A stretch of DNA of 64,000 nt from Pandoraea terrae (GTDB lineage: Bacteria; Pseudomonadota; Gammaproteobacteria; Burkholderiales; Burkholderiaceae): positions 1 to 64,000 of the forward strand of contig NZ_CABPRZ010000026.1 of assembly GCF_902459695.1 (NCBI RefSeq), read 5' to 3'. The notes under the pieces are model-generated. The model was not told the DNA's origin. It saw only the letters and a list, made by a program, of their open reading frames with translations, and ran no database searches. This document shows positions 8,994-19,883 of this stretch, one piece after another. A program made the position numbers and the translations under genes. Within the stretch, counting starts at the first letter, position 1, and every line of letters begins with the position of its first letter.

Positions 8994-9016
8994 GGCGTTT
9001 CGACGCACGTTTTTTT
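8994..9016 (+). terminator. coq7 terminator with TTCG tetraloop
   Basis: GCGT and ACGC close on a TTCG loop directly after the coq7 stop codon, followed by a run of seven T. The short stem gains stability from the tetraloop. Confidence 0.7.
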
Positions 9017-9050
9017 CGGACGATTCTGCCTCGTTTGAGGTAGAGTCCGA
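9016..9050. other. Nested inverted repeat between coq7 and mraZ
   Basis: TCGGAC (9016-9021) pairs with GTCCGA (9045-9050) and, inside, TGCCTC (9027-9032) pairs with GAGGTA (9037-9042). There is no T-run after it, so it is not a typical terminator. The rest of the 380-base gap up to the mra promoter shows no gene that I can support. Confidence 0.45.
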
Positions 9051-9257
9051 CGAATTGCGTGGCGTAAGTGCGCACTCCGTTGCTGTGTCAGTGCTGACGG
9101 GGGCTGCCGCCGAGGATGGTTAGATTTTGAAGTTCCACTTTCAATATCCGGCTTATCTCTTTAATTTTTCAACAAAAACTGCCGTCGGGCGCTTGAAGAA
9201 AGTGCGCTAAGTCATTGTTCTGGCTCGTAAATCTCCCGTCTAAAAGCGGCAAAACGC

Positions 9258-9286
9258 TTGACCGCCCCAACACGTTCCTCTAAAGT
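9258..9286 (+). promoter_or_regulatory. Predicted mra (dcw cluster) promoter
   Basis: TTGACC (9258-9263) and TAAAGT (9281-9286) are separated by exactly 17 bases, about 110 bases before the GTG start of mraZ. The MraZ boxes start inside the -10 element, the arrangement expected for autorepression of the first dcw promoter. Confidence 0.6.
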
Positions 9287-9319
9287 GGGAAATAGTGTGA
9301 GAAAGTGTATTTTTGTGTG
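9285..9319 (+). promoter_or_regulatory. MraZ operator: four boxes at 10-bp spacing
   Basis: GTGGG (9285), GTGTG (9295), GTGTA (9305) and GTGTG (9315) begin exactly ten bases apart with five-base spacers. MraZ is known in E. coli and other bacteria to bind TGGGN direct repeats separated by five bases near the mra promoter. The boxes here overlap the predicted -10 and the start of the transcript, so binding should block transcription. Confidence 0.75.
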
Positions 9320-9397
9320 CTGTACGAAGTGTTTCCGGGCACACTCCTTTCTCTCTCGGCATGACGGGTTTGCGGTTGGAAAATCACGGGAGCGCGC

Positions 9398-9826
9398 GTG
9401 TTTCAGGGAGCCTCGGCACTTTCACTGGATGCAAAGGGACGGATGTCGATTCCGGCCCGGCATCGTGACGTGCTCGTGGGCGAGGCGGAAGGCAAGGTGA
9501 CCATCACCAAGCACCCCGACGGTTGCCTGCTCCTGTTCCCGCGTCCTGAATGGGAAATCTTCCGCGGCAAGATCGCCGCACTGCCGATGGACGCGCACTG
9601 GTGGCGCCGCATTTTCCTTGGTAACGCCGCCGACGTCGACATGGACTCGGCGGGCCGGGTGCTGGTGGCGCCGGAATTGCGCGCTGCGGCCGGGCTCGAC
9701 AAGGAAGTCATGCTGCTGGGCATGGGCAGTCATTTCGAACTCTGGGATGCCGCGACATATGCCGCCAAGGAGCAGGCGGCGATGGCGCAAGGCATGCCCG
9801 AGGCACTGAAGAATTTCACTTTCTGA
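9398..9826 (+). CDS. mraZ: Transcriptional regulator MraZ
   Basis: A 142-residue DNA-binding protein with two SpoVT/AbrB-like halves: first [23 protein letters not shown], then [20 protein letters not shown]. MraZ forms ring-shaped oligomers and represses the dcw promoter through TGGGN repeats; matching boxes lie just upstream. The start is GTG 9398, supported by GGGAG at 9388-9392 and by the family start (MFQG). It is the first gene of the cluster and is followed 22 bases later by rsmH. Confidence 0.96.
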   Translation: MFQGASALSLDAKGRMSIPARHRDVLVGEAEGKVTITKHPDGCLLLFPRPEWEIFRGKIAALPMDAHWWRRIFLGNAADVDMDSAGRVLVAPELRAAAGLDKEVMLLGMGSHFELWDAATYAAKEQAAMAQGMPEALKNFTF

Positions 9827-9848
9827 TTGATCAGGTGGTCCGACGAGC

Positions 9849-10802
9849 ATGGCGCACGCGGTGGATACGGAAATGCAGCACCGCACGGTTCTGCTGGACG
9901 AGGCCGTGGATGCCCTGCTGTGGCGGGACGACGGCGTATACGTCGACGGCACGTTCGGCCGCGGCGGGCACAGCCGCAGGTTATTGGAGCGATTGAGCGA
10001 CAAGGGGAGACTGCTCGCGTTCGACAAGGATCCCCAAGCGATCGCGGAGGCGGCAACGATTGCCGATCCGCGATTTTCGATTGAGCACGACAGCTTCGCA
10101 CAACTGCGCGAGGTGCTGGCTCGCCGCGGTATTGCACGCGTGGCCGGCGTCCTGCTGGACCTGGGTGTGTCGTCGCCGCAGTTCGACGACCCCACGCGCG
10201 GTTTCAGTTTTCGCTTCGACGGGCCGCTCGACATGCGCATGGATCCCACGCGCGGTGAGTCGGCCGCCGAGTGGCTGGCCCGGGCAACGCTGGAAGAAAT
10301 TACGGAGGTCATCAGGGACTATGGGGAAGAACGGTTTGCTTTTCAGATTGCAAAGGCGCTTGTTGCTCGCCGGGCAAGCACCGATCGCCTCGGTCCACTC
10401 GCCAGCACTGGCGAGCTTGCCGCGATCGTGGCGGGCGCCGTCAAGACCCGTGAAAAGGGCCAGAACCCGGCAACACGTACCTTTCAGGCTATACGGATTC
10501 ACGTCAATCAAGAGCTTGCGGACCTGCAGATAGCACTCGATGTCGCGGCCGATGTCCTCGAAACGGGGGGGAAACTCGTGGTGATCAGCTTTCATTCGCT
10601 GGAGGACCGCATCGTCAAGCGCTTCATGCAAGCGAAGACGAGCGTTCCCGCGGTCGATCGCCGCGTGCCCCTGCGCGCCCACGAATTGCCGACGCCGCCG
10701 TACAAACTCGTGCGCAAGGTCAAGCCCTCGGACGAAGAGGTGGCGGCCAACCCGCGCGCACGTTCGGCGATCATGCGCATCGCGCAACGGGTGGCGCCAT
10801 GA
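9849..10802 (+). CDS. rsmH: 16S rRNA (cytosine(1402)-N(4))-methyltransferase RsmH
   Basis: A 317-residue SAM-dependent methyltransferase that N4-methylates C1402 in the ribosomal P site. The SAM-binding motif [12 protein letters not shown] is near the N-terminus. [31 protein letters not shown] and [15 protein letters not shown] are family signatures. AGGTGG precedes ATG 9849. Its stop overlaps the ftsL start (ATGA). Confidence 0.97.
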   Translation: MAHAVDTEMQHRTVLLDEAVDALLWRDDGVYVDGTFGRGGHSRRLLERLSDKGRLLAFDKDPQAIAEAATIADPRFSIEHDSFAQLREVLARRGIARVAGVLLDLGVSSPQFDDPTRGFSFRFDGPLDMRMDPTRGESAAEWLARATLEEITEVIRDYGEERFAFQIAKALVARRASTDRLGPLASTGELAAIVAGAVKTREKGQNPATRTFQAIRIHVNQELADLQIALDVAADVLETGGKLVVISFHSLEDRIVKRFMQAKTSVPAVDRRVPLRAHELPTPPYKLVRKVKPSDEEVAANPRARSAIMRIAQRVAP

Positions 10803-11134
10803 GCCGGCTCAACGTCCTGCTCCTGGTCGTCCTGATCGGCAGCTCGCTCTCGCTCATCAATGCCCAGTACCAGGCCCGCGGCACGTTCGTCGAACTGAAC
10901 CGCGAGCAGGCGCTCGAACACCAGCTGCTGCAGGACTGGGATCGCCTCCAATACGAACAGAGCGCGCAAAGCAAGAGCGCGCGCGTCGAAGCGGTCGCGC
11001 GTAACGACCTGAAGATGCAGGCTGTCTCGCCCGGCCGCACGCAATACCTGTCCGCACCGGGCGGCGCATCGGGCGCCGCCGTCCCCGTGCCGATGCCGGC
11101 CGCCCCCGCTTCGCCCGCCGGAGCCTCGCGATGA
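10799..11134 (+). CDS. ftsL: Cell division protein FtsL
   Basis: A 111-residue bitopic membrane protein: a short N-terminus, one transmembrane segment ([21 protein letters not shown]), then a heptad-rich periplasmic coiled coil ([23 protein letters not shown]). FtsL bridges FtsB and FtsQ and activates FtsWI at the septum. Both ends overlap neighbours by ATGA, so translation is probably coupled. The Pro/Ala-rich C-terminal tail is variable in the family. Confidence 0.94.
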   Translation: MSRLNVLLLVVLIGSSLSLINAQYQARGTFVELNREQALEHQLLQDWDRLQYEQSAQSKSARVEAVARNDLKMQAVSPGRTQYLSAPGGASGAAVPVPMPAAPASPAGASR

Positions 11135-12906
11135 GCCGCCGCCAGGACGCCAAAACCAAATCCAAGGACGTTCAGTTCTCGGCGAGTCCCGTATTGTCGG
11201 TGCGCTTGCCGATGTGGCGTTCCAAGTTGGTGGTGTTCCTGGTGTTTACTGCATTCGCGGCGCTGGCCGCCCGCGCGTTCTGGATTCAAGGGCCGGGCAA
11301 CGATTTCTATCAACGTCAAGGCGAATCGCGCTACGAGCGCACGCTGGAAATGTCCGCCACGCGCGGCAAGGTGTTCGACCGCAATGGCCAGGTGCTCGCC
11401 ACCAGCCTGCCGGTGCGCGCGATCTGGGCCATTCCCGAAGACGTTCCGGAAGATCTGTCCGCCGCCAAGTTGCGCCAGCTCGCCAAGCTGCTCGACATGA
11501 GCGAAGCCGAGCTGCGCCGCAAATTCAACCAGGACAAGAGCTTCGTCTATGTGAAGCGTCAGGTCCTGCCGGAGGTGGCCAGGCAGGTCGCCGACCTGGA
11601 GATTCCGGGCGTCTACCAGCGCAAGGAGTACAAGCGATTCTATCCGGAAGGCGAGATCGCCGCCCATATCGTCGGCTTCACGAACGTCGAAGACATCGGC
11701 CAGGAGGGTGTCGAGCTGTCGATGCAGAAGTCGCTCGCTGCCACGTCGGGCAGCCGGCGCGTCATCAAGGATCGCCTCGGCCGGATCGTCGAGGACATCG
11801 ACATCCTCGCGCAGCCGCGTGACGGCAACGACATCACGTTGTCGATCGACGGCAAGATCCAGTTCCTCGCGTTCAGCGAACTCAAGGCGGCCCTCGAACG
11901 CACTGGCGCGAAGGCCGGCAGCGCAGTCGTGCTCGACGTGCGCACCGGCGAAGTGCTCGCACTCGTCAATTTGCCGACGTACAACCCGAACAACCGCACC
12001 AACCTCACCGGCGCGCAATTGCGCAATCGTGTGTTGACGGACACCTTCGAGCCGGGTTCGATCATGAAGCCGCTGACGATCGCCACGGCCATCGAGAACC
12101 GCCACGTCACGCCGAATTCGCTGGTGCAGACGACCGGCCGCTGGACGCTCAATGGCGCCACGATCACCGATACCCATGACTACGGCACGCTGACGGTCGC
12201 CGGCGTCATCCAGAAGTCGAGCAACATCGGCACCGCCAAGCTTGCGTTGCAGATGAAGCCGCAGGAAATGTGGGACATGTTCACCAGCGTCGGGCTCGGA
12301 CAGGCGCCCAAGATCGGCTTTCCCGGCGCGGTCGCGGGCCGCCTGCGTCCCGCCAAGAGCTGGCGCCCGATCGAGCAGGCGACGATGGGATACGGCTACG
12401 GTCTGTCCGCCTCGCTGATTCAATTGGCGCGGGCTTACACGGTCTTTGCCCACGACGGCGAGCTGCTGCCGATCTCGATCTACAAGACGGATGGTTCGGT
12501 CGTGCGCGGCGAGCCCGTGATTTCGCCGGCAACGGCACGCGAAGTCCGCACGATGCTCGAAATGGTCACCTCGCCGGGCGGCACCGCCACGATGGCGCAG
12601 GTGATCGGCTATCGCGTCGGCGGCAAGACCGGCACCGCTTACAAGCAGTCGGGCCGCGGCTATGACAAGAGCAAGTATCGCGCGTCGTTCGTCGGCATGG
12701 CGCCGATGTCCGAGCCGCGCATCATCGTGGCCGTCACGCTCGACGAGCCGAGCCGTGGGTCGCATTTCGGCGGCGTCGCCGCCGGCCCGGTGTTCGCCTC
12801 GATCGTCGGCGGCACGCTGCGCGCGCTCAGCGTGCCACCCGATTCCCCCGTCACGCAACTGGTTGTGAGCGAAAAAGTCGAGGAGAGCGAGCCATGGGCG
12901 CCGTGA
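11131..12906 (+). CDS. ftsI: Septal peptidoglycan transpeptidase FtsI (PBP3)
   Basis: A 591-residue class B penicillin-binding protein that cross-links septal peptidoglycan. A cytoplasmic N-terminus and a single membrane segment (near residues 33-50) lead to the pedestal domain and the transpeptidase domain. The active-site motifs are SIMK with Ser310, SSN at 363-365 and KTGT beginning at Lys499. It works with FtsW, encoded further along. Its last 13 bases overlap the start of murE. Confidence 0.98.
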   Translation: MSRRQDAKTKSKDVQFSASPVLSVRLPMWRSKLVVFLVFTAFAALAARAFWIQGPGNDFYQRQGESRYERTLEMSATRGKVFDRNGQVLATSLPVRAIWAIPEDVPEDLSAAKLRQLAKLLDMSEAELRRKFNQDKSFVYVKRQVLPEVARQVADLEIPGVYQRKEYKRFYPEGEIAAHIVGFTNVEDIGQEGVELSMQKSLAATSGSRRVIKDRLGRIVEDIDILAQPRDGNDITLSIDGKIQFLAFSELKAALERTGAKAGSAVVLDVRTGEVLALVNLPTYNPNNRTNLTGAQLRNRVLTDTFEPGSIMKPLTIATAIENRHVTPNSLVQTTGRWTLNGATITDTHDYGTLTVAGVIQKSSNIGTAKLALQMKPQEMWDMFTSVGLGQAPKIGFPGAVAGRLRPAKSWRPIEQATMGYGYGLSASLIQLARAYTVFAHDGELLPISIYKTDGSVVRGEPVISPATAREVRTMLEMVTSPGGTATMAQVIGYRVGGKTGTAYKQSGRGYDKSKYRASFVGMAPMSEPRIIVAVTLDEPSRGSHFGGVAAGPVFASIVGGTLRALSVPPDSPVTQLVVSEKVEESEPWAP

Positions 12907-14441
12907 TGTCGATGCTCACCGACAAGAAGCAACGAAAGGCGCTGCAGGACGCCTGCGACTGGCTGCGCGCGACTGTGCCGGCCGGCGCCACGCTGCATGC
13001 CGACAGCCGCCGGGTGCAGGCCGGCGATGTTTTCGTGGCGTATGCCGTCGAAGGCGCCGACAGCCGCGGTTTCATCGCGGACGCCGTCGAACGCGGCGCG
13101 GCAGCCGTGGTGTGGCAGACGGATGGCTTTCATTGGCCGGACGGACTGGATGACGTCGCCGCGTTTGGCGTGGCGCATCTCGATCAACTGGCGGGGCCAT
13201 TGGCCGCACTCTGGTATGGCGAGCCGAGCGATACGCTGCTCACGCTCGGCGTGACCGGCACCAATGGCAAGACGTCGTGCAGTCAGTGGCTCGCGCAACT
13301 GCTGTCGAAGTGCGGCATGCGCAGCGCCGTCATCGGCACCCTGGGCAGCGGCTTCCCCGGGCATCTGACCGTCACCGGATTCACGACCCCCGACGCCGTG
13401 CAATTGCAGCGCAGTCTTTCCGACCTGCGCGCACAGGGCGCCGCCGCCGTCGCGATGGAGGTGTCGTCGCACGGACTCTATCAGGGCCGTGTGGCGGGGG
13501 TTGCGTTCGACGTGGCCGTCTTCACGAACCTGACGCAGGATCATCTCGACTATCACGGCACGATGGCCGCCTACGAGGCTGCCAAGACACGTCTGTTCGA
13601 TTGGCCTGGTTTGAAGGCCGCCGTGATCAATCGTGATGATGCGATGGGCCAGCGATTGCTGGCGCGCCTCGCGGGCAAGCCACAGGTGATCGAGTACGGC
13701 ATCGGCGGGGCTGCGCAATCGGGCCACGGCCACCGTGTGCTGCGCGCTGAAGACGTGCGTGCCACGTCCGCCGGCACCAGCTTCACGCTGCATCTCGACG
13801 GCGCCTCCCATTCACTGAGTGTGCCGCTCGTCGGCGAGTTCAACGTCAGCAACGTGCTCGCCGTGCTTGGCGCGGCGCTTGCCGGCGGCGTGCCGGCCGC
13901 TCGTGCGTTGGCGGCGCTGCCGTCGCTCGCGCCGGTCTCCGGGCGCATGGAGCAAATCGGGCAGGCCGGTCAGCCGCTCGTGGTCATCGACTACGCGCAC
14001 ACGCCCGATGCGCTCGAGAAAACGCTCGCCGCGCTGCGCCCGGTGGCGCAAGCCCGCGCCGGCGCACTTGTGTGTGTCTTTGGCTGCGGCGGCGATCGCG
14101 ACAACGGCAAACGGCCGTTGATGGGGGCGGTGGCCGAACGGCTGGCCGATGCGGTGGTGCTGACGAGCGACAACCCGCGCACGGAAGCGCCCGCAACGAT
14201 TCTCGAACAGATCGCCGCCGGTTTGCAGGCCCCTGAGCGTGCGCGCCTTATCGAGGACCGCGCCAGCGCGATCCTGCAGGCGATTCGCGGCGCGAACGCG
14301 TCCGACGTCGTGCTGATCGCCGGCAAGGGTCACGAAAACACACAGGAGACCATGGGCAAGAAACGCCCGTTCTCCGATCAGGAACATGCCCAACTGGCGC
14401 TTGCCGCCCGGGCTACGACATCGCGTGGAGGTGGTGAATGA
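12894..14441 (+). CDS. murE: UDP-MurNAc-tripeptide ligase MurE (meso-DAP adding)
   Basis: A 515-residue ATP-dependent Mur ligase that adds the third residue to UDP-MurNAc-L-Ala-D-Glu. The P-loop VTGTNGKTS lies in the central domain, and MEVSSHGL and DYAHTPDALEKTL are Mur signatures. The DNPR motif in the C-terminal domain marks enzymes that use meso-diaminopimelate rather than lysine. GAGGAG just before ATG 12894 supports this start inside the end of ftsI; ATG 12906 is an alternative. Confidence 0.97.
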   Translation: MGAVMSMLTDKKQRKALQDACDWLRATVPAGATLHADSRRVQAGDVFVAYAVEGADSRGFIADAVERGAAAVVWQTDGFHWPDGLDDVAAFGVAHLDQLAGPLAALWYGEPSDTLLTLGVTGTNGKTSCSQWLAQLLSKCGMRSAVIGTLGSGFPGHLTVTGFTTPDAVQLQRSLSDLRAQGAAAVAMEVSSHGLYQGRVAGVAFDVAVFTNLTQDHLDYHGTMAAYEAAKTRLFDWPGLKAAVINRDDAMGQRLLARLAGKPQVIEYGIGGAAQSGHGHRVLRAEDVRATSAGTSFTLHLDGASHSLSVPLVGEFNVSNVLAVLGAALAGGVPAARALAALPSLAPVSGRMEQIGQAGQPLVVIDYAHTPDALEKTLAALRPVAQARAGALVCVFGCGGDRDNGKRPLMGAVAERLADAVVLTSDNPRTEAPATILEQIAAGLQAPERARLIEDRASAILQAIRGANASDVVLIAGKGHENTQETMGKKRPFSDQEHAQLALAARATTSRGGGE

Positions 14442-15832
14442 GCATGTGGCGCTTGCAGGATGCCCAAGGCGCGCTGTCGAATGCGGCGCTTCATGGACGC
14501 GGCAACGTCGCGTTCGAGCGCATCGTCACGGATAGCCGCGCCGTACAGCCGGGCGATCTGTTCGTGGCGATCAAGGGCGAGCGCTTCGACGCACACGATT
14601 TTCTGGCGGACGTCGCCGCCGCCGGCGCCACCGCCGTGCTGGCTTCGCGGGTGCCGGAAGGTTTCGAGACACCCGCGCTGATCGTGCCCGACACGCGCCT
14701 CGCGCTGGGCGAGCTTGCGACGGCATGGCGCCGCCGCTTTGCGATTCCCGTCGTGGCCGTGACCGGCAGCAACGGCAAGACGACCGTCAAGGAAATGATC
14801 GCCGCGATTTTCGCGCAGGCCGTGGGCGAGAACGCCCGCCTGTCGACCGCCGGCAACTTCAACAACGATATCGGTCTGCCGCTGACGGTGTTTCGCCTGA
14901 ACGCATCGCATCGCCTCGCGGTGCTTGAACTCGGCATGAACCACCCGGGCGAGACGGGGTATCTGGCGAATATCGCGCAGCCGACCGTCGCGGTCATCAA
15001 CAATGCGCAGCGCGAGCATCAGGAATTCATGGTGAGCGTCGAGGCCGTCGCGCAGGAACATGCGGCCGTGCTGGCCGCGCTGCCGCAAGACGGCGTGGCC
15101 GTATTCCCCGGTGACAGCGATTTCACGCCGCTGTGGCGCGACGTCGCAGGCAGCCGGCGCATTCTCGATTTCGCGCTCGACAAGCGCGCTGCGGTTTCCG
15201 GCCGCTACGACAGTGCCACGCGCGTGCTGCGTGTGGCCACGCCGTCGGGCGACTTCTCCCTCCGGTTGCCCGTGCTCGGTGAGCACAATGCCCGCAACGC
15301 GTTGGCCGCGATTGCCGTGGCGATCGGCGCGCATGTCGACATTGTTTCGATCGTGCGGGCACTCGAAGCGTTCGCGCCCGTCAAAGGCCGTCTGCAAGTG
15401 TCAACGCTTTCGCGCGGACCGCTCGCCGGCATCACGCTGATCGACGACACCTATAATGCGAACCCCGATTCGGTGCGCGCGGCCATCGATGTGCTGGCTT
15501 CGACACCGTCGTCATGCGTGCTGGTGCTCGGCGACATGGGTGAAGTCGGCGATTCCGGACCCGAGGTTCATCGGGAAGTCGGGGCCTACGCGGCGGAGCG
15601 CGGCGTCGAGCGGTTGCTTGGCCTGGGCGAGTTGACGCGCCATGCCTGCGAAGCGTTCGGCGCGGGTGCGGAACATTTCGCGGATGTGGGCGCGCTCACC
15701 GAAGCGCTGATCAAGGGCGTGAGCGCACCGGCCACCGTGCTGGTGAAGGGTTCGCGCTTCATGAAGATGGAACGCGTGTTGCACGCGTTGAATGAAACTG
15801 GGGGCGGCAACGCCCCGGCAAATAAGGATTGA
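14438..15832 (+). CDS. murF: UDP-MurNAc-tripeptide:D-Ala-D-Ala ligase MurF
   Basis: A 464-residue Mur ligase that adds D-Ala-D-Ala to complete the UDP-MurNAc-pentapeptide in the cytoplasm. It has the P-loop [13 protein letters not shown], the [10 protein letters not shown] substrate motif, [11 protein letters not shown] and [12 protein letters not shown]. Its start overlaps the murE stop (ATGA) and its stop is four bases before the mraY start. Its length is normal for the family. Confidence 0.97.
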   Translation: MSMWRLQDAQGALSNAALHGRGNVAFERIVTDSRAVQPGDLFVAIKGERFDAHDFLADVAAAGATAVLASRVPEGFETPALIVPDTRLALGELATAWRRRFAIPVVAVTGSNGKTTVKEMIAAIFAQAVGENARLSTAGNFNNDIGLPLTVFRLNASHRLAVLELGMNHPGETGYLANIAQPTVAVINNAQREHQEFMVSVEAVAQEHAAVLAALPQDGVAVFPGDSDFTPLWRDVAGSRRILDFALDKRAAVSGRYDSATRVLRVATPSGDFSLRLPVLGEHNARNALAAIAVAIGAHVDIVSIVRALEAFAPVKGRLQVSTLSRGPLAGITLIDDTYNANPDSVRAAIDVLASTPSSCVLVLGDMGEVGDSGPEVHREVGAYAAERGVERLLGLGELTRHACEAFGAGAEHFADVGALTEALIKGVSAPATVLVKGSRFMKMERVLHALNETGGGNAPANKD

Positions 15833-15836
15833 TGGA

Positions 15837-17006
15837 ATGTTTTTGACGTTGGCGCAATGGCTGCAGGCGGATGCGAGCTTCTTGCGCGTGTTCAACTACC
15901 TGACCTTCCGGGCGGTGATGGCCAGCCTCACCGCGCTGATGATCGGTCTTGCCTTTGGCCCGGCCGTGATTCGCAAACTGGCGGAGATGAAGGTCGGCCA
16001 GGCGGTGCGCACGGATGGCCCGCAGACGCACCTCGTCAAATCGGGCACGCCGACCATGGGGGGCGTGCTGATCCTCATCGCGATCACGATCGCCACGTTG
16101 CTGTGGGCCGACCTGTCGAACCGCTTTGTGTGGATTGTGCTCGCGGTAACGCTCGGCTTCGGCATCATCGGCTGGATCGACGACTACCGGAAGGTCGTCT
16201 ACAAGGACCCGCGCGGCATGTCGTCGCGCGAGAAGTATTTCTGGCAGTCGATTATCGGATTGTTCGCAGCGATCTACCTGGCGTTCAGCGTGTCTGAAAC
16301 GAGCAATCTCAAGGTGTTCGAGCTGTTCATCAGCTGGGTGCGCCACGGCCTGCCGCTCGATTTGCCGCCGAAAGCGGACTTCATCGTGCCGTTCTTCAAG
16401 ACGATGACTTATCCGCTCGGCGTGTTCGGCTTCATCGCGCTCACCTATTTTGTCATCGTGGGTTCGAGCAATGCCGTTAACCTCACCGACGGTCTCGACG
16501 GGCTCGTCATCATGCCGGTGGTGCTGGTCGGCAGCGCGCTGGGCGTGTTCGCGTACGTCATGGGCAACGTCGTCTACGCGAAGTACCTGCTGTTTCCGCA
16601 CATCCCGGGCGCGGGCGAGCTGCTCGTGTTCTGCGCGGCGATGTCCGGCGCGGGGCTCGCGTTCCTGTGGTTCAACACGCATCCGGCGCAAGTGTTCATG
16701 GGCGACGTGGGCGCGTTGGCGCTCGGCGGCGCGCTCGGCACAGTGGCCGTGATCGTGCGTCAGGAGGTGGTGTTGTTCGTGATGGGCGGCGTGTTCGTCG
16801 TCGAAACGATCTCCGTGATGCTGCAGGTTACGTGGTTCAAGTATACGAAGCGCAAGTACGGGGAAGGGCGGCGCATCTTCAAGATGGCGCCGCTGCATCA
16901 CCACTTCGAATTGTCGGGCTGGAAGGAAACGCAGGTGGTCGTGCGCTTCTGGATTGTGACGTTGATGCTGGTCCTGATCGGGCTGTCGACGTTGAAGTTG
17001 CGCTAA
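15837..17006 (+). CDS. mraY: Phospho-MurNAc-pentapeptide translocase MraY
   Basis: A 389-residue polytopic inner-membrane enzyme that moves phospho-MurNAc-pentapeptide to undecaprenyl phosphate, forming lipid I. About ten hydrophobic segments are visible. Signatures include [23 protein letters not shown] and the loop [13 protein letters not shown], which holds catalytic and Mg-binding residues. ATG 15837 is chosen over an upstream in-frame codon inside murF because AAGGAT precedes it and MraY proteins start here. A noncoding gap of 106 bases follows before murD. Confidence 0.97.
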   Translation: MFLTLAQWLQADASFLRVFNYLTFRAVMASLTALMIGLAFGPAVIRKLAEMKVGQAVRTDGPQTHLVKSGTPTMGGVLILIAITIATLLWADLSNRFVWIVLAVTLGFGIIGWIDDYRKVVYKDPRGMSSREKYFWQSIIGLFAAIYLAFSVSETSNLKVFELFISWVRHGLPLDLPPKADFIVPFFKTMTYPLGVFGFIALTYFVIVGSSNAVNLTDGLDGLVIMPVVLVGSALGVFAYVMGNVVYAKYLLFPHIPGAGELLVFCAAMSGAGLAFLWFNTHPAQVFMGDVGALALGGALGTVAVIVRQEVVLFVMGGVFVVETISVMLQVTWFKYTKRKYGEGRRIFKMAPLHHHFELSGWKETQVVVRFWIVTLMLVLIGLSTLKLR

Positions 17007-17112
17007 AGGATGCGCCGCCGACGCCGATAGTCGGAGGTCGGCCGAGTAGATGCCGTTGGGCTGGCGATGCATCCGCAGGTGGTTGGAATCGATTGAATAA
17101 GGAAATAGCGAC

Positions 17113-18627
17113 GTGTTTGGCGAGAAGTTTGGCGAATCCTGGCAACCGCGTGTCCTGATCCTGGGCTTGGGAGAATCCGGCCTGGCGATGGCGCGTTGGT
17201 GCGCGCGTTACGGCTGCAGTGTGCGTGCGGCCGATACGCGCAATGCGCCGGCCAATCTCGCCGTGCTGCAAGCCGATGCGCCGCAGGCCGAGTTCGTTGG
17301 CGGCCCGTTCGCCACCGCGTTGCTGGAAGACATCGAACTGGTCGGCATCAGCCCGGGCCTGTCGCCGCTGTCGGCCGACGTCGCGCCGTTGCTGGCCGCC
17401 GCCGCCGAAGCGGGCATTCCCGTCTGGGGCGAGATCGAGTTCTTCGCGCAGGCGCTGCAGCACATGGCGGCCACCAGCGGCTACGCGCCGAAGGTGCTGG
17501 CCATCACGGGCACCAACGGCAAGACCACGACCACGAGCTTGACCGGCCTGCTTTGCCGCCGCGCCGGCAAACGCACTGCCGTGGCGGGCAACATCAGCCC
17601 GTGCGCACTTGACCGTCTGTCCGAATGCATCGCCGAGGCGGCGCTGCCGGACGTCTGGGTGCTGGAGCTGTCGAGCTTCCAGCTGGAGACGACGCATTCC
17701 CTCGCGCCCGATGCGGCAGCGATCCTCAATATCACGCAGGACCACCTCGACTGGCACGGCAGCATGGATGCCTACGCCGCAGCCAAGGCGCGCATTTTCG
17801 GGCCCGAAACGGTCCGCGTGCTCAATCGCGACGACGCCCGCGTGATCGCGCTGGCCGCGCCCCAAGCGCATGTCGTGACCTTCGGCACGTCGGCGCCCGA
17901 CGCGCTCGGCGATCTCGGACTGCAGCTCGAGAGCGGCATGTGGTGGCTCGTCGAGGCGATCACGCGCGACGACGCGCCGCCCGCGCCATCGGCGCGCCGC
18001 CGCAAGGCCGCCGATGCGGCCGCCGCACCGGTCGAAGTGTCGATGAAACGCCTGATGCCCGCCGACGCGCTGCGCATCCGCGGCGCGCACAACGCCGCGA
18101 ATGCGCTGGCCGCGCTCGCACTCGCGTGCGCGATCGATTTGCCATTGGCCAAACTGCTGCACGGCCTGCGCGAATACCCGGGCGAACCGCACCGCGTGCA
18201 GCTGATCGGCACGATCAACGACGTCGAGTATTACGACGACAGCAAGGGGACGAACGTCGGCGCCACGGTCGCCGCGATCACCGGCTTGCAGAAACGTATC
18301 GTGCTGATCGCCGGCGGCGACGGCAAGGGCCAGGATTTCTCGCCGCTGGCCGATCCGGTGGCGCATCACGCGCGCGCCGTGGTGCTGATCGGCCGCGACG
18401 CCGCCCGGATTCGCGCCGCGCTGGCCGACACGAACGTGCCGCTCGTCGACATGGATACGCTTGAAGCCGCCACGCGTGAGGCTGCCAAGCTGGCGCATGT
18501 GGGCGACGCCGTGCTGTTGTCGCCGGCGTGCGCCAGTCTGGACATGTTTCGCAACTACGCGCACCGGGCCGACGTGTTCCGGGAAGCCGTGGTCGACCTG
18601 GCCGCTGACGCGGGGGTGATGCTATGA
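17113..18627 (+). CDS. murD: UDP-MurNAc-L-alanine:D-glutamate ligase MurD
   Basis: A 504-residue Mur ligase that adds D-Glu. An N-terminal Rossmann motif [16 protein letters not shown] is followed by the P-loop [19 protein letters not shown], and [12 protein letters not shown] near the C-terminal domain. It is longer than E. coli MurD (438 residues), partly because of an Ala/Pro/Arg-rich insert near residues 290-310 ([20 protein letters not shown]); low-complexity inserts like this are common in GC-rich relatives. The start is GTG 17113 behind AAGGAA. The stop overlaps ftsW (ATGA). Confidence 0.97.
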   Translation: MFGEKFGESWQPRVLILGLGESGLAMARWCARYGCSVRAADTRNAPANLAVLQADAPQAEFVGGPFATALLEDIELVGISPGLSPLSADVAPLLAAAAEAGIPVWGEIEFFAQALQHMAATSGYAPKVLAITGTNGKTTTTSLTGLLCRRAGKRTAVAGNISPCALDRLSECIAEAALPDVWVLELSSFQLETTHSLAPDAAAILNITQDHLDWHGSMDAYAAAKARIFGPETVRVLNRDDARVIALAAPQAHVVTFGTSAPDALGDLGLQLESGMWWLVEAITRDDAPPAPSARRRKAADAAAAPVEVSMKRLMPADALRIRGAHNAANALAALALACAIDLPLAKLLHGLREYPGEPHRVQLIGTINDVEYYDDSKGTNVGATVAAITGLQKRIVLIAGGDGKGQDFSPLADPVAHHARAVVLIGRDAARIRAALADTNVPLVDMDTLEAATREAAKLAHVGDAVLLSPACASLDMFRNYAHRADVFREAVVDLAADAGVML

Positions 18628-19883
18628 ACCGGCTCAAGACGTTCTTCAGCAAGAAGCGCCAGGCAGGCTTCGCCGGTACCGGGGCCTCGGCGCCGGCATC
18701 GACTGCCTCGGCCGGCACGCTCGGCAGCATCAAGCCGACGCGCTCGCGCATGCTCGATTATGACCATGCGCTGGTGTGGGTCGTCATCACGCTGCTCTCG
18801 CTCGGCCTGATCATGGTCTATTCCGCGTCGGTCGCCTTGCCCGATTCGCCCAAGTACAACGGCTATTCGACGTACCACTTCCTCGGTCGCCACATCGTGT
18901 CGCTGACGATGGGCCTCACCGCGGCGTTCATCACCTTCCGCATCCCGGTCAAGACGCTCGACAAGCTTGCGCCCAAGCTGTTCCTGCTGGCGCTGATCCT
19001 TTTGATCATCGTGCTGATCCCGCACGTCGGCAAAGGTGTCAACGGCTCGAAGCGCTGGATTCCGTTCGGCATCCTGAACCTGCAGCCGTCCGAAGTGATG
19101 AAACTCGCGGTCACGCTGTACGCGGCGAACTATACGGTCCGCAAGCAGGAGTTCATGCAGAGCTTCCGCAAGGGCTTCCTGCCGATGGGGATTGCGGTCG
19201 TGTTCGTCGGCATGTTGCTGCTGCTCGAACCGGACATGGGCGCGTTCATGGTGGTCGCGGCCATTGCGATGGGGATCCTGTTTCTCGGGGGCGTGAACGG
19301 CAAGCTGTTCGGCGGCCTCGCGCTGACGGCGGTCGGGACCTTCGCGATGCTGATCTGGCTGTCGCCATGGCGCCGCGAGCGGATTTTCGCGTATCTGGAC
19401 CCGTGGCGCGAAGACTATGCGCTGGGCAAGGCCTATCAGCTGACGCACTCGCTGATCGCGTTTGGCCGTGGCGAATGGACGGGCGTCGGACTCGGGGGCA
19501 GCATCGAAAAATTGCACTACCTGCCTGAAGCGCATACCGACTTCATCCTCGCCGTGATTGGCGAGGAATTCGGCTTCATCGGCGTGCTGTGCGTGATCCT
19601 GCTGTTTTATTGGCTGGTGCGCCGTGCGTTCGAGATCGGCCGTCAGGCGCTCGCGCTCGAACGCACTTTCGCCGGACTGCTGGCCAAGGGCGTCGGCGTG
19701 TGGCTCGGCGCCCAGACCTTCATCAACATGGGCGTGAATCTCGGCTTGCTGCCGACCAAGGGCTTGACGTTGCCGCTTGTGAGCTACGGCGGCTCCGGCA
19801 TTTTGCTGAACTGCATCGCCATCGCGGTGCTGCTGCGCGTCGATTACGAGAACCGGGTGCTGATGCGAGGAGGAAAGGTATGA
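18624..19883 (+). CDS. ftsW: Septal peptidoglycan polymerase FtsW
   Basis: A 419-residue SEDS-family glycosyltransferase that polymerises lipid II at the septum with FtsI. A cytoplasmic basic N-terminus precedes ten predicted membrane spans beginning near residue 50 ([21 protein letters not shown]). Family markers include [15 protein letters not shown]-like spacing, the [13 protein letters not shown] loop and [10 protein letters not shown] near the end. It overlaps murD and murG by ATGA at both ends. Confidence 0.96.
   Translation: MNRLKTFFSKKRQAGFAGTGASAPASTASAGTLGSIKPTRSRMLDYDHALVWVVITLLSLGLIMVYSASVALPDSPKYNGYSTYHFLGRHIVSLTMGLTAAFITFRIPVKTLDKLAPKLFLLALILLIIVLIPHVGKGVNGSKRWIPFGILNLQPSEVMKLAVTLYAANYTVRKQEFMQSFRKGFLPMGIAVVFVGMLLLLEPDMGAFMVVAAIAMGILFLGGVNGKLFGGLALTAVGTFAMLIWLSPWRRERIFAYLDPWREDYALGKAYQLTHSLIAFGRGEWTGVGLGGSIEKLHYLPEAHTDFILAVIGEEFGFIGVLCVILLFYWLVRRAFEIGRQALALERTFAGLLAKGVGVWLGAQTFINMGVNLGLLPTKGLTLPLVSYGGSGILLNCIAIAVLLRVDYENRVLMRGGKV

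Noticed and set aside
9050-9257. RNase P RNA or another known RNA gene upstream of mraZ
   Set aside because: rnpB lies near mraZ in some proteobacteria, but the conserved GAGGAAAGTCCGGGC and ACAGAA blocks are absent here.
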